35,034 nucleotides of DNA from Chitinophaga pinensis (GCA_945897765.1 CAMDGP010000001.1:1-35034), one strand, 5' to 3'. Positions 15,906 to 25,345 are shown, counted from the first letter of the stretch. Translations and numbers: made by a program. Notes: generated by a model not told the origin, from the sequence alone.

Positions 15906-18149
15906 CTACTTTGTTTTTAGTTTTTGATTAATAAAAAAATTGATACTTAAATAAAAATTTCTGCCTGGACTTGGCATTTCAATATTTTTCAATCGAGAAA
16001 GATGATCGATATAATTTGAGTTTAACATGTTTTTACAACCTATTTGAAGGTGTAAGGGAGTTTTGATATTCCAAATAAATCGCAAGGAAGCATCTAACAG
16101 TTGATAGGATGGACTGCGCGTTTCATTGAAAGCAACTTTGTTTTGATCAGTCATAAACGTATGTTGCACCATTACGTCTTTAAATTGAAGTTTCTTTCCA
16201 ATGTTAAAATCATAGCGAATACTATTGGTGAATCGCGCTGGTGGAATCATTGAAATACTACTGTCTGTTGCTCTTTGCGTTTGAACCCATGAAAAAGTGG
16301 ACTCAAAATGTAAGTTATGTGCAAAATGTGGATGATAGTGAATCCCAATATCACTTCCGTAAAAAAGTACTTCGTCCACTTGCTTATAATTGAAAACAGG
16401 TAAACCGTTCACAATTGAATCAACAGGTTGGATGTAAATGAAATTTGTAATTCGATTTAAAAATGGATTAACAATCAACACGAAATGTTCTCCCTTTAAT
16501 TCAAAAGTAAGATCCAATTGAATTGCTTTTTCAGCTTTTAAATTTACATCTCCTATTTCAAATCGCAAAGCCCCGTGGTGGAAACCATTAGCCAGTAATT
16601 CGGTGGAATGCGGAGCACGATAGCCTGAAGAAAGATTAGCTCTAAACGTGAAAGCAGCATTTGAATAAACAGCACCCAAAGCAGCGTTTGGACTAGCAAA
16701 AGTCTTAGTAATTGGAGCTTTTCCTTTAAAATCGGTCAAGGTCTTTAAGTAGCGTAAATCATATCGCAATCCAGCTTGAAAATTCCACTTATTTAAAGAA
16801 TAAATCCAATTAGAAAAAACGCCATTGTCAAGCGTAATCGCACTTGGAATGAGCGATTCGGTTGCTTTTGAACCATTGATATTGTTTTGAAACATTCCTT
16901 GTAAACCATTGATTACTTTCAAACTATTGGAAAAAGAATGCGACCATTTCAAATTGTAAACAGAATTCCATAAACTCATCTGTATCCCAGGAATTGTTAC
17001 TTTTTCGTCGTATTCAGTCAATTGATTCAAGGTTTGACCAAATATCAAACTCCATTCATTTTTGCCAGCAAACCATTTATTTTCAAAAGACAAATAGTGA
17101 TTATCAAAAAACTGCGCTGGAATTGTGCGTTTTCTGCGTTGAGTCGTAACCTGAAAATCAAGTGGATTGATAATCGTATCGTGTGTATGTCCTGGAATTC
17201 CACTAATTGAGTGATTGTATGAATAACGAATATGGTGGACACTGTTTTTACCATTCCAACCTAATGCAGCTTTCACAACCGATTCATTGAAACGTGAATT
17301 TTGAGCAAATTTCTTGTCTGGCAATTGAAAATCAGCGTGATTGGTATAACTTCCTCCAAGAATCCAACGGAATTTCTGATTTGATTCTTTATACAAAAAC
17401 CTTACTGCGCCTCCATTTGTGTTGGTTTGATAAAAAGATTGCAATTGCAAGGAACAAGAATTTACAGCAGCATAAGCTTCGTCGGAATAATATAAAACTC
17501 CTCCCAATGCATCTGCTCCATAAAGTAAGGAAGCTGGACCTTTAATTACCTCCACAGAACCGATTCCAATTTCCGAAATTCCCATTCCGTGGTCACCGCC
17601 CCATTGTTGTCCTTCCATTCGTAAACCATTAAGCAAACTCACAACGCGCATTCCTTGCAAACCACGAATTACTGGTTTTGAAATACCGTTTCCTAAACTC
17701 GATTGATAAACACCAGGAATTTTTGCTAAAGCTTCACCAATGTTGATACTCGCAATCCCATTCAAATCAGAAAGTTTACGTGTTTCAATATGGAACGGAT
17801 TTTTGTTCTGTTGAACAGTTATTCCGCTTGAAACCGTTATTTCTTCTAAATCTATATGTCTTTCAACAAGACTGATTTGTATTTCAGTTTGATCTTGAAT
17901 TGCAACACCAATGATTTTGGTTTCAAATCCCAATGCTGAAATACGCAATTGAATGGTTTGAGGGAAATTACCTTTGAATACAAACTGACCTTTTTCATCC
18001 GTGTAAGAACTTTCACCCGTTTCCACTATTTGAACATAAGCTTTAACCAACAATTGATTGGTAGCTTGATTTTTTACAACTCCTGAAAATTGTTTTTGAG
18101 CCATTGCAGTAAATGCAAATAACCCAACTAATAACACACTAAATTTCAT
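15906..18149 (-). CDS. TonB-dependent outer-membrane receptor, candidate zinc or copper importer
   Basis: The 747-residue protein has a signal peptide (FTAMAQ, about 1-18), a carboxypeptidase-regulatory-like beta sandwich (about 20-105), a plug domain (INIGEALAKIPGVY near 137, VIRGLQGMRV, GSVEVIKGPASLLYGADALGG) and a 22-strand type barrel to the C-terminal Phe-rich end. The barrel contains GIPGHTHD, close to the His-rich loop motif of zinc receptors of the ZnuD type, and the plug carries QQWGGDHG. The gene lies between a His/Cys-rich exported peptide and a His/Cys-rich lipoprotein. Uptake of Zn or Cu powered by TonB is therefore the best reading, though siderophore or other ligands are not excluded. 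A 3-base variant of the -7 box (TAAACTTTG) lies in the upstream gap. Confidence 0.85.
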   Translation of the reverse strand: MKFSVLLVGLFAFTAMAQKQFSGVVKNQATNQLLVKAYVQIVETGESSYTDEKGQFVFKGNFPQTIQLRISALGFETKIIGVAIQDQTEIQISLVERHIDLEEITVSSGITVQQNKNPFHIETRKLSDLNGIASINIGEALAKIPGVYQSSLGNGISKPVIRGLQGMRVVSLLNGLRMEGQQWGGDHGMGISEIGIGSVEVIKGPASLLYGADALGGVLYYSDEAYAAVNSCSLQLQSFYQTNTNGGAVRFLYKESNQKFRWILGGSYTNHADFQLPDKKFAQNSRFNESVVKAALGWNGKNSVHHIRYSYNHSISGIPGHTHDTIINPLDFQVTTQRRKRTIPAQFFDNHYLSFENKWFAGKNEWSLIFGQTLNQLTEYDEKVTIPGIQMSLWNSVYNLKWSHSFSNSLKVINGLQGMFQNNINGSKATESLIPSAITLDNGVFSNWIYSLNKWNFQAGLRYDLRYLKTLTDFKGKAPITKTFASPNAALGAVYSNAAFTFRANLSSGYRAPHSTELLANGFHHGALRFEIGDVNLKAEKAIQLDLTFELKGEHFVLIVNPFLNRITNFIYIQPVDSIVNGLPVFNYKQVDEVLFYGSDIGIHYHPHFAHNLHFESTFSWVQTQRATDSSISMIPPARFTNSIRYDFNIGKKLQFKDVMVQHTFMTDQNKVAFNETRSPSYQLLDASLRFIWNIKTPLHLQIGCKNMLNSNYIDHLSRLKNIEMPSPGRNFYLSINFFINQKLKTK

Positions 18150-18383
18150 TTAATTTTTACTTTACTTCATTGATTTGAAATAAATTACAGACTTTAACAC
18201 CAAAGTTTATTTATGCAAATTAGAAGTTAGAGATACAGAAATCACATAAAACTTGGTTTAAAACTGTAACGAGAAAGAATATTTTTTGATTTTTCCCAAC
18301 TACATAGAAGTGTATTTATCTTACTATAAAAAACACATCCATGCACTAAATTGCTTTTGAATTAAAGGAGATAGAAGGGGAAA
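18150..18383. other. 234-bp upstream region of the receptor operon
   Basis: This AT-rich gap separates the His-rich peptide gene from the receptor on the same strand. I see no ORF, strong hairpin or exact TAnnTTTG box on the minus strand; TAAACTTTG, with one extra spacer base, is the closest. It would be the place for a metal-responsive operator, but I cannot identify one. Confidence 0.4.
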
Positions 18384-18686
18384 TCAGCAACTACTCGGTG
18401 GTCCTCGAAGTAAAAAGGGTTGTATTGCTGCTTGTTCTTTATTCGCAATTTCGGCTAATGAAACTGCAATAAAAAGTTGTTTTTGAGGTTTAAAAAAATG
18501 AAAATTGTGAATAGTGAATGAACCTAAATCAAATTCACAAAAATTACAAGAACCGTCGTCGAAATGAGTGTCAGAATGCGAAAACTCAATTGCTTCGTGG
18601 TGATCACAATGATGCCACCAATCACGTGGCGTAAGCAACACAAAGAAACTAACTAACAATAAAACGGAAAGTATCCGGTTCTTCAT
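18384..18686 (-). CDS. small exported His/Cys-rich protein with C-terminal RGPPSSC tail
   Basis: The ATG at 18684-18686 is preferred over an upstream one because it starts a clean signal sequence (MKNRILSVLLLVSFFVLL), giving about 100 residues. The mature part opens with a dense ligand cluster, WWHHCDHHEAIEF then HSDTHFDDGSCNFCEFD, followed by a more ordinary segment and the tail LLRGPPSSC. Small periplasmic proteins ending in R-A/G-P-P occur next to TonB receptors for metals (DUF2946-like in other phyla), and the same context is seen here. A near-consensus -7 box, TATCTTTA on the minus strand (18691-18698), ends four bases before the ATG, which would give an almost leaderless message. Metal binding is inferred; I do not recognise a named family. 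Confidence 0.7.
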   Translation of the reverse strand: MKNRILSVLLLVSFFVLLTPRDWWHHCDHHEAIEFSHSDTHFDDGSCNFCEFDLGSFTIHNFHFFKPQKQLFIAVSLAEIANKEQAAIQPFLLRGPPSSC

Positions 18687-18737
18687 AGTGTAAAGATAGT
18701 TTAGTTTTTCAATTAGCGTTAATACCAATAATTAAAT

Positions 18738-19691
18738 TTATAATAATTCATCAATAATGCGATCCATAGAATAGCCTTCAGCCTCAGCTCTGTAATTTCT
18801 TACCAAACGGTGGCGTAAAATGGCTTTTGCAACTGATTTCACATCGTCAATATCTGGAGAATATCTTCCTTGTAAAGCTGCGTGACATTTCGCTCCAACA
18901 ATTAAATATTGAGAGGCTCTTGGTCCTGCTCCCCAAGTAATGAAATCTTTGGTTATTTGAGGGACTCCTGGATTATTGACACGTGTTTTACCAACCAATT
19001 TCACAGCGTATTCCAATACATTGTCAGCAACTGGAATGCGACGAATCAACTCTTGATAATCTATAATTTCTTCACCCGTTAAAACTTTTCGCAAGCTGAT
19101 TTTGGTATCTGCTGTAGTTGCTTTAACAATTGCCAATTCCTCTACATAGCTTGGATAATCTACCCAAATATTAAACATAAAACGGTCTAACTGAGCCTCT
19201 GGCAACGGATAGGTTCCCTCCTGCTCTATCGGGTTTTGAGTTGCTAATACGAAAAAAGGTGCTGGTAAAGTATAAGTTGTACCTGCAGCCGTTACGCGTC
19301 TTTCTTGCATTGCCTCCAAAAGTGCCGATTGTGTTTTTGGTGGTGTACGATTGATTTCATCTGCCAATAAAACGTTTGCAAACAAAGGACCTTTGATGAA
19401 TTTGAAGTTTTTAGTTTCATCTAAAATCTCTGAACCAACGATATCAGAAGGCATTAAATCTGGAGTAAACTGAATTCTGTTAAAACTCAAACCCAAAGTC
19501 TCAGCGATTGTGTTCACTAATAAAGTTTTCGCCAAACCTGGAACTCCAACCAACAAACAATGTGCGCGAGAGAAAATTGAAATCAAAACTTGATCTACTA
19601 CTGCATCTTGACCAATAATAACTTTATGAATCTCTTCCTTTAGTTCCTTGTAATGAACTACTAATCGATCAATGGCTTCTTTATCTGACAT
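18738..19691 (-). CDS. MoxR-family AAA+ ATPase
   Basis: The 317-residue protein shows the full MoxR AAA+ set: Walker A GVPGLAKT at 49-56, Walker B LLADEINRTPPKTQSALLEA at 108 onward, sensor 1 ATQNPIEQEGTYPLPEAQ, and the arginine-finger region LDRF. The helical lid contains WGAGPRASQYLI. MoxR proteins are cytoplasmic chaperone-like ATPases that usually act with a DUF58/VWA partner in assembling or activating other proteins. No DUF58 or VWA gene follows here; the gene closes a row led by two periplasmic foldases, which suggests a link to envelope protein maturation. Confidence 0.93.
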   Translation of the reverse strand: MSDKEAIDRLVVHYKELKEEIHKVIIGQDAVVDQVLISIFSRAHCLLVGVPGLAKTLLVNTIAETLGLSFNRIQFTPDLMPSDIVGSEILDETKNFKFIKGPLFANVLLADEINRTPPKTQSALLEAMQERRVTAAGTTYTLPAPFFVLATQNPIEQEGTYPLPEAQLDRFMFNIWVDYPSYVEELAIVKATTADTKISLRKVLTGEEIIDYQELIRRIPVADNVLEYAVKLVGKTRVNNPGVPQITKDFITWGAGPRASQYLIVGAKCHAALQGRYSPDIDDVKSVAKAILRHRLVRNYRAEAEGYSMDRIIDELL

Positions 19692-19700
19692 ACTATTATT

Positions 19701-21059
19701 TTAGTCTGGTTTCGTTATCCAATTACTTTTAAACGTACAATTTGAGTATTCTTTATCAATTCGAATATACGCATTTCCTATTTTTGAATTCGTCCATTCT
19801 GTAACAATGCGTTGCTTTTTGTCGTTCTCCGCTGCACTTTTAATCAAAGAATAATCATCTTTTAAATTCGCAACATGAGGCTGATATCTTTCCATTAAAC
19901 GAACAATTCGAATTCCTTGTTTGCGCTCGTAAATATCTACATATAAATTTGGTGAAGTGTAATTTCCCTTTTCCATCGCATCAGTCAATAAATAAATTTG
20001 TTGATCAACTTGATTTAAATCTTCCATGTCCCAAGTTTGGTCACCTGTAATTGGATTCGTAATAATTCCTTTATTTTGTTTCGTTAATTCGTCATTTGAA
20101 AAACGCAAAACTGCATCATCCCAGGTAGTTTTGTTTTCTTTCAACAAACGATAACAACTATCCATTTTTATTGCTGATTGATTAATTGCGTCGGGACTAA
20201 ACTCAGGCATTTTCAAGATATGCTGACAGACATAATCATCACCTTTTCTTGTAACTAACTTGATTATATGGTAACCGTAAGTAGTTTCTATAATTTCAGA
20301 GATTTCTCCCACTTTCAATTGAAAAACAGCTGCTTCAAATTGTGGAACCATCATTCCTCGACTTGCTTCAATTTTCCCTCCTAATGGTGCACTTCCTGGG
20401 TCGTCTGAATTGATTCTCGCTTGCGTTTCGAAGCTTTTACCACCAACAACAATTGATTCTCTAATGTCTTTTAACTCATTGAAAGATCTCAACTTATCAG
20501 CTTTTGTGATACTTGGATAATTTACAATTTGCTGAAAACTCAATTTCATGTTGATGTACGGAATACTATCTTTCGGAAGTGATTTGAAAAATTCAGCAAC
20601 TTCTTTTGGCGTAACGGTAACGTCAGCTACAATTTTTCGCTCCATTTCTTGAGCAAGCAATTTGTCTTTAATTTGGTCTCTAAATTCTTCTTTGATTTGG
20701 GAAATGGTTTTTCCATAAAATTCCTCTAATTTCTCTCGGCTTCCCATTTTACTTTCAATAATTCTCAAACGGTTTTCCATTTCAGCATCCACTTGTTCAT
20801 CTGAAATTACCAAACTGTCTAATTTTGCTTGATTAACGAGTAATTCTCCCATCATTAATTCCTCCAAAATAGTACAATCCATTGTTCGAGATGTCGCTAC
20901 ACCTGCTTGAACTGCTTGCATTTTTTGATTTTCAATATCCGAGAGCAATATAATGTTATCGCCAACTTGTGCAATCACTTTATTAACAACTTTTCCATTA
21001 GGTTGAGCAAAGCAAGCAATTGAAAATAAGCAAAAGGAAATCGATAAGATTTTGTTCAT
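19701..21059 (-). CDS. SurA-like periplasmic peptidyl-prolyl isomerase
   Basis: The 452 residues begin with a signal peptide (ISFCLFSIACFAQ) and a SurA N-terminal chaperone region (about 25-165, with VNKVIAQVGDNIILLSDIE, the typical opening). A parvulin domain follows (about 170-275), containing FQQIVNYP, GGKIEASRGMMVPQFEAAVF and TTYGYHIIKLV, and a second, weaker parvulin-like region to about 400. It would help outer-membrane proteins such as the TonB receptors fold in the periplasm. It begins 3 bases after the stop of the related 652-residue foldase and ends 9 bases before the MoxR gene, so it is an operon member. Confidence 0.9.
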   Translation of the reverse strand: MNKILSISFCLFSIACFAQPNGKVVNKVIAQVGDNIILLSDIENQKMQAVQAGVATSRTMDCTILEELMMGELLVNQAKLDSLVISDEQVDAEMENRLRIIESKMGSREKLEEFYGKTISQIKEEFRDQIKDKLLAQEMERKIVADVTVTPKEVAEFFKSLPKDSIPYINMKLSFQQIVNYPSITKADKLRSFNELKDIRESIVVGGKSFETQARINSDDPGSAPLGGKIEASRGMMVPQFEAAVFQLKVGEISEIIETTYGYHIIKLVTRKGDDYVCQHILKMPEFSPDAINQSAIKMDSCYRLLKENKTTWDDAVLRFSNDELTKQNKGIITNPITGDQTWDMEDLNQVDQQIYLLTDAMEKGNYTSPNLYVDIYERKQGIRIVRLMERYQPHVANLKDDYSLIKSAAENDKKQRIVTEWTNSKIGNAYIRIDKEYSNCTFKSNWITKPD

Positions 21060-21062
21060 GAA

Positions 21063-23021
21063 TTATTTATTACCAAGGTTGTAAAGCACCTCGTTATTTA
21101 TTTTAATTGGATATTTAGCTTTTAACTCATCCAACCAAGTTTTCTCCAAGTAGGTTTGATAATCAGAAGTTGCGATTCCTTTTGCTTCACTAAATTCTTT
21201 TGGCATTGGACTTAAAACTTCATTTACTTTCACAACGTATGTCTTACCTTCAACCTCAAACGTAGGATTTAAACCTTTATTGAATGTTCTATCTTTTAAG
21301 AAATTTGTTTGTTCGATGTCGAATTTATTCATGCGTACTTTTAAATTCAATTCTGAATCTTTATTAACCACGTCTAAAACATCTTTTGAATTGATTGTAT
21401 CGTTTTTCAACATTCCAGCCACTTTTACTGCAATATCTTTATTCAAACATTCGTAAACTGTCGCATCTAATCTTTTTGGCCACATGTAATTAGCTCTATT
21501 TTTAGAATAAAAATCCTTCAATCCTGAGGTATCTTTAACGGCTTTGTTCCATACTTTATCCGACATAATTTCATATAGGATAATTCCATCGTGGTATTCA
21601 TTTACGAGCGCTTTAAAATCAGGATATTTTGCTGGTAATAATTGCTCTTCATAGTTTAAAATTTCTGCTTTCTCCCAAGCTTTATATTGAGCCTTCACAA
21701 CTGTTTTACTTTCATCTCTTTTTATTCCACGGTAATTTTTTACTAAATAATCTGCAAAATCTTTTTGATTAAAAGACTTTCCATCTATTTTAAACAAGGT
21801 TTTATTTGATTTTAAACTTTCTGCATTCCATTTCCCTAAATAGTAAGACGAATCAAGATTACTAATAAACCATTTTAAGCTTTTATCACCTGCATATTTA
21901 TAACCGTAATTTTTCTTCAATTTGGCAACAAATGAATCCTGTGTTTTTTTAGAACGCTCGTCTTTATTCACTCTTCCTTGAAGCTCTTTTTTCATCGCTG
22001 GGTATGCAGCAACATCTTTCAATTCCAATCTTTTAACAATATGGAAACCGTAATCTGTGCGAATTGGTTTACTCATTTCTCCATCGGACTTCAAAGCAAA
22101 GGCAGCGTCTTCAAACGAAGGAACCATTCTTTGCGTTGTTCCTGAACCAAATGCAGCTAATTCTCCTCCTTTTTTAGAAGAGCTCGGATCGTCAGAATGT
22201 AAAGCAACTAAATCTTCCCATTTTTCTCCTTTGGATAGTTTTTCATATAATTCATTGATTTTTTTCTCTGCATTATCTTTCACTTCTTGTGTTGCATCTT
22301 TAGGAACTGCAACCATCAAATGAGCAGTTTTAATTGTTCCTCTTGCTGGACGTTTGTCAGTTACTTTCAAAATATGGTAACCGAATCGTGTTCTGAAAGG
22401 TTCTGAAATCGAACCCATAGCGGTTGTATACGCTTTTTCTTCAAAGGCGTAAACCATTTGAAAAGCAGTAAAAAAGCCTAAATCTCCACCATTATTTACA
22501 GCTGAAGGATCATCAGAACCACTTTTCATTTTTGCGACAGCAGCAAAATCTTCCCCTTTTTCAATGCGTTTTTTCAAAGCAATAATGCGATTATAGGCTG
22601 CTAAAGTATCTTTTGGACTAGCATTTGCGTCTACACGAACTAAAATATGTGAAGCACGAACTTCTGTTTTAATACGCTCATACGCTTGTTCAACTAAATA
22701 ACGATTTTCGACAGAATCAATCAAGTAAGGTGTTGCCAACTGTTTCTTGTAACCTTCTAGTTCCTTTTTTAATTTTGGGATTGTATCGTAACCTAAAGTT
22801 TCTGCCTCAGCGACTTTCAATTTAAATTTCTTGAACATTTCTACGTAATCATCCAACGTCTGTTTATCATATTTTGGATCATTATTGTTTTTCAAATAAA
22901 TCTGAAGAAATTCCGACTTTGTAACAGACTTACCATTGATTTCCATTACAACAGGCTCCTTTTGGGCGACTACAATCTGAACGAATAAAACACTAACAAA
23001 TAGAGAAATAATTTTTTTCAT
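21063..23021 (-). CDS. PpiD/SurA-like periplasmic foldase with two parvulin domains
   Basis: The 652-residue protein starts with a signal peptide (LFVSVLFVQIVVAQ). Two clear rotamase domains follow: one near 115-225 (ASHILVRVD, NGGDLGFFTAFQMVYAFE, RFGYHILKV) and one near 230-335 (AHLMVAVPKD, KGGELAAFGSGTTQRMVPSF, TDYGFHIVK). The C-terminal 300 residues are a long region with no catalytic motif that I recognise, probably a chaperone arm. It catalyses prolyl isomerisation and holds unfolded outer-membrane or secreted proteins. The 60-base gap to guaB upstream has no clear promoter box, so it may be read from the guaB promoter. Confidence 0.9.
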   Translation of the reverse strand: MKKIISLFVSVLFVQIVVAQKEPVVMEINGKSVTKSEFLQIYLKNNNDPKYDKQTLDDYVEMFKKFKLKVAEAETLGYDTIPKLKKELEGYKKQLATPYLIDSVENRYLVEQAYERIKTEVRASHILVRVDANASPKDTLAAYNRIIALKKRIEKGEDFAAVAKMKSGSDDPSAVNNGGDLGFFTAFQMVYAFEEKAYTTAMGSISEPFRTRFGYHILKVTDKRPARGTIKTAHLMVAVPKDATQEVKDNAEKKINELYEKLSKGEKWEDLVALHSDDPSSSKKGGELAAFGSGTTQRMVPSFEDAAFALKSDGEMSKPIRTDYGFHIVKRLELKDVAAYPAMKKELQGRVNKDERSKKTQDSFVAKLKKNYGYKYAGDKSLKWFISNLDSSYYLGKWNAESLKSNKTLFKIDGKSFNQKDFADYLVKNYRGIKRDESKTVVKAQYKAWEKAEILNYEEQLLPAKYPDFKALVNEYHDGIILYEIMSDKVWNKAVKDTSGLKDFYSKNRANYMWPKRLDATVYECLNKDIAVKVAGMLKNDTINSKDVLDVVNKDSELNLKVRMNKFDIEQTNFLKDRTFNKGLNPTFEVEGKTYVVKVNEVLSPMPKEFSEAKGIATSDYQTYLEKTWLDELKAKYPIKINNEVLYNLGNK

Positions 23022-23081
23022 TGTTTAAAATTAGGGTTTAAAAATAAATTTTTTAAAAAATTCACTTTCGATTTTTAACAT

Positions 23082-24554
23082 TTATTTAATACTATAATTT
23101 GGAGCTTCACGTGAAATAACAACATCGTGAGGGTGTGATTCTCTCATTCCAGCTGAAGACATTCTAACGAATTTTGAACCTTTTAGTTTAGCTATTGTTG
23201 GTGCTCCACAATAACCCATCCCAGCACGTAAACCTCCCATAATTTGGAACATTACTTCCATTAAATTTCCTTTGAAAGGCACACGACCAGAAATTCCTTC
23301 GGGCACTAATTTTTTTACATCGTCTTCAGCATCTTGGAAATAGCGGTCTTTTGAACCTTGTTGCATCGCTTCAATCGAACCCATTCCACGGTAAGCTTTG
23401 AATTTTCTACCTTCAAAAATGATGGTTTCTCCGGGAGATTCTTCCACTCCTGCAAACATTGATCCTAACATTACAGAGTCTGCTCCTGCAGCAATTGCTT
23501 TAACGATATCGCCTGTGTAGCGCACACCACCATCGGCAATTACAGGGATTCCTGTTCCTTCTAGTGCTTGTGCAACATCATTTATTGCTGTTAATTGTGG
23601 TACACCTACACCTGCAATTACGCGTGTAGTGCAAATTGAACCTGGACCAATTCCAACTTTAACCGCATCTGCTCCAGCTTCCACTAAATACAGTGCTGCT
23701 TCGCCAGTTGCGACGTTTCCTACAACTACATCTATCTTAGGATATTTAGCTTTTACTTCTTTGAGTTTTTCAACAACGCCTTTTGTGTGACCGTGGGCAG
23801 TATCTATTACCACAGCATCAACACCTGCTTTAACTAGAGCTGCAACACGCTCCATTGTGTCAGTAGTTACACCAACAGCTGCTGCAACACGCAATCTTCC
23901 TAGTTTATCTTTACAAGAAAAAGGATGCTGTTTAACCTTGATAATATCTCGATAAGTAATTAGTCCGATTAATTTGTTGTTTATATCTACAACAGGTAAT
24001 TTCTCAATTTTATTTTCTTGTAAAATTCCTTCTGCTGTCAAAAGATCGGTACCATCAACAGTTGTTACAATATTGTCAGAAGTCATTACCTCTGTTATAG
24101 GACGTTCTCCTTTTTTCTCAAATCTTAAGTCGCGGTTTGTAACGATACCTTTAAGGAAATTATTTTCGTCAACGATTGGAATTCCACCGATGCTATTTTC
24201 ACGCATCAACTTCATTGCATCAGCCACGACTGCTGTTTCACTTAATGTAATTGGATCGATAATCATTCCACTTTCAGAACGTTTAACTTTTCTAACGTTC
24301 ATTGCTTGCATTTCGATGGACATGTTTTTATGAATCACACCGATACCGCCTTGTTGGGCAATGGCAATCGCAAGACTTGATTCCGTAACTGTATCCATCG
24401 CAGAAGAACAAATTGGAGTATTGACAGGAATGTTTTTAGAAAAGTAACTTTTCAATTGAACATCGCGTGGCAAGACCTCCGAATAGGCAGGAACGAGCAA
24501 TACATCGTCGTAAGTAAGTCCTTCTGAAATTTGTTGAAGATTTGTTAGAGACAT
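23082..24554 (-). CDS. guaB: inosine-5'-monophosphate dehydrogenase
   Basis: The 490-residue product is full length for IMP dehydrogenase, which oxidises IMP to XMP with NAD+ as the first committed step of GMP synthesis in the cytoplasm. The opening LTYDDVLLVPAYSEVLPRDV is diagnostic. Two CBS domains lie near 95-205. The catalytic loop GIGPGSICTTR places the nucleophilic Cys at 308, and the flap YRGMGSIEAM and the C-terminal loop RVPFKG are present. A TACATTTG box (minus strand, 24581-24588) stands 26 bases upstream of the start codon. Confidence 0.98.
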   Translation of the reverse strand: MSLTNLQQISEGLTYDDVLLVPAYSEVLPRDVQLKSYFSKNIPVNTPICSSAMDTVTESSLAIAIAQQGGIGVIHKNMSIEMQAMNVRKVKRSESGMIIDPITLSETAVVADAMKLMRENSIGGIPIVDENNFLKGIVTNRDLRFEKKGERPITEVMTSDNIVTTVDGTDLLTAEGILQENKIEKLPVVDINNKLIGLITYRDIIKVKQHPFSCKDKLGRLRVAAAVGVTTDTMERVAALVKAGVDAVVIDTAHGHTKGVVEKLKEVKAKYPKIDVVVGNVATGEAALYLVEAGADAVKVGIGPGSICTTRVIAGVGVPQLTAINDVAQALEGTGIPVIADGGVRYTGDIVKAIAAGADSVMLGSMFAGVEESPGETIIFEGRKFKAYRGMGSIEAMQQGSKDRYFQDAEDDVKKLVPEGISGRVPFKGNLMEVMFQIMGGLRAGMGYCGAPTIAKLKGSKFVRMSSAGMRESHPHDVVISREAPNYSIK

Positions 24555-24580
24555 TGAACTTATTTTTAAATAAATTCTTG

Positions 24581-24588
24581 CAAATGTA
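24581..24588 (-). promoter_or_regulatory. -7 promoter box of guaB
   Basis: The minus-strand reading is TACATTTG, an exact TAnnTTTG, 26 bases before the guaB ATG. TTTTTTG lies 15 bases further upstream, somewhat closer than the usual -33 spacing. The promoter probably also serves the downstream foldase and MoxR genes. Confidence 0.5.
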
Positions 24589-24700
24589 ACAAAAATTCAA
24601 TTGCAAAAAACGCAGTTAAAAAGTAGGAATTTGTTAATATTCTTGAAAAAGAAAGGTTCTATTTCTAAATTGATTAAACTTGTTAGTAAAAAAACAGATT

Positions 24701-25333
24701 ATGCGCTTTTTAATTTTCACATTACTATTTTTAGCCTCTGCTCAATTATTCGCACAACGTAAAGATATTGATCAAAGTCGCATGATTCAACTCTCGGGTG
24801 TAGTTGTTTCAGAGGAAGATTTGGTTCCGATGCCCTATATTACCGTTTTTGATAAATCAATTAAAAAAGGTGTTGTTGCCGATTATTATGGATTTTTCTC
24901 CACTGTTTCTTTTCCGGGAGATACTATTTACTTTTCGTATTTTGGATACAAGACGTCGACTTATATTGTGCCGGATACTTTGAATGACGATAGATACAGT
25001 ATCATTCACATGCTTCAACCAGACACAATAAATTTACCTGAAGTGACTGTTTTTCCTTGGCCATCCCGTGAGGAATTTGCCAACTATTTTGTGAATATGA
25101 AGCCATACGATGACGCAATTAGAAGAGCACAACGAGAATTATCAGGTGAATCGTTAGCTTTTGTTGCTGCAAGATTAGATAATGACGCCTCCTTAGCTTC
25201 AGGATATGCTAGTAATCAACGCTACACGAAGTTATATACAAATGGTCAGCTTCCTGCCAATAATCTTTTGAATCCATATTCTTGGGCGAAATTGATAAAA
25301 GACTGGAAAGAAGGGAAGTTGAGTAAACAGTAG
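24701..25333 (+). CDS. small exported protein with carboxypeptidase-regulatory-like domain
   Basis: The ATG at 24701 is chosen because it begins a signal peptide (MRFLIFTLLFLASAQLFAQ); a TTG seven codons upstream adds only an unlikely basic lead. The 210-residue product has a CarboxypepD_reg-like beta sandwich near 32-115 (LSGVVVSEEDLVPMPYITVF, YFSYFGYKTSTYIVPD), as found at the front of TonB receptors, but here it stands alone. A Pro/aromatic stretch (LPEVTVFPWPSREEFANYFV) and an Ala/Asn-rich tail follow. The architecture is common in Flavobacteriales as a conserved hypothetical. It should be periplasmic or bound to the outer membrane; the function is unknown. Confidence 0.8.
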   Translation: MRFLIFTLLFLASAQLFAQRKDIDQSRMIQLSGVVVSEEDLVPMPYITVFDKSIKKGVVADYYGFFSTVSFPGDTIYFSYFGYKTSTYIVPDTLNDDRYSIIHMLQPDTINLPEVTVFPWPSREEFANYFVNMKPYDDAIRRAQRELSGESLAFVAARLDNDASLASGYASNQRYTKLYTNGQLPANNLLNPYSWAKLIKDWKEGKLSKQ

Positions 25334-25345
25334 TTGATTTTGTCA

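Noticed and set aside
18150..18383. Riboswitch or Zur box upstream of the metal-type receptor
   Set aside because: No conserved hairpin set or convincing palindrome could be seen by eye; left as a region to test.
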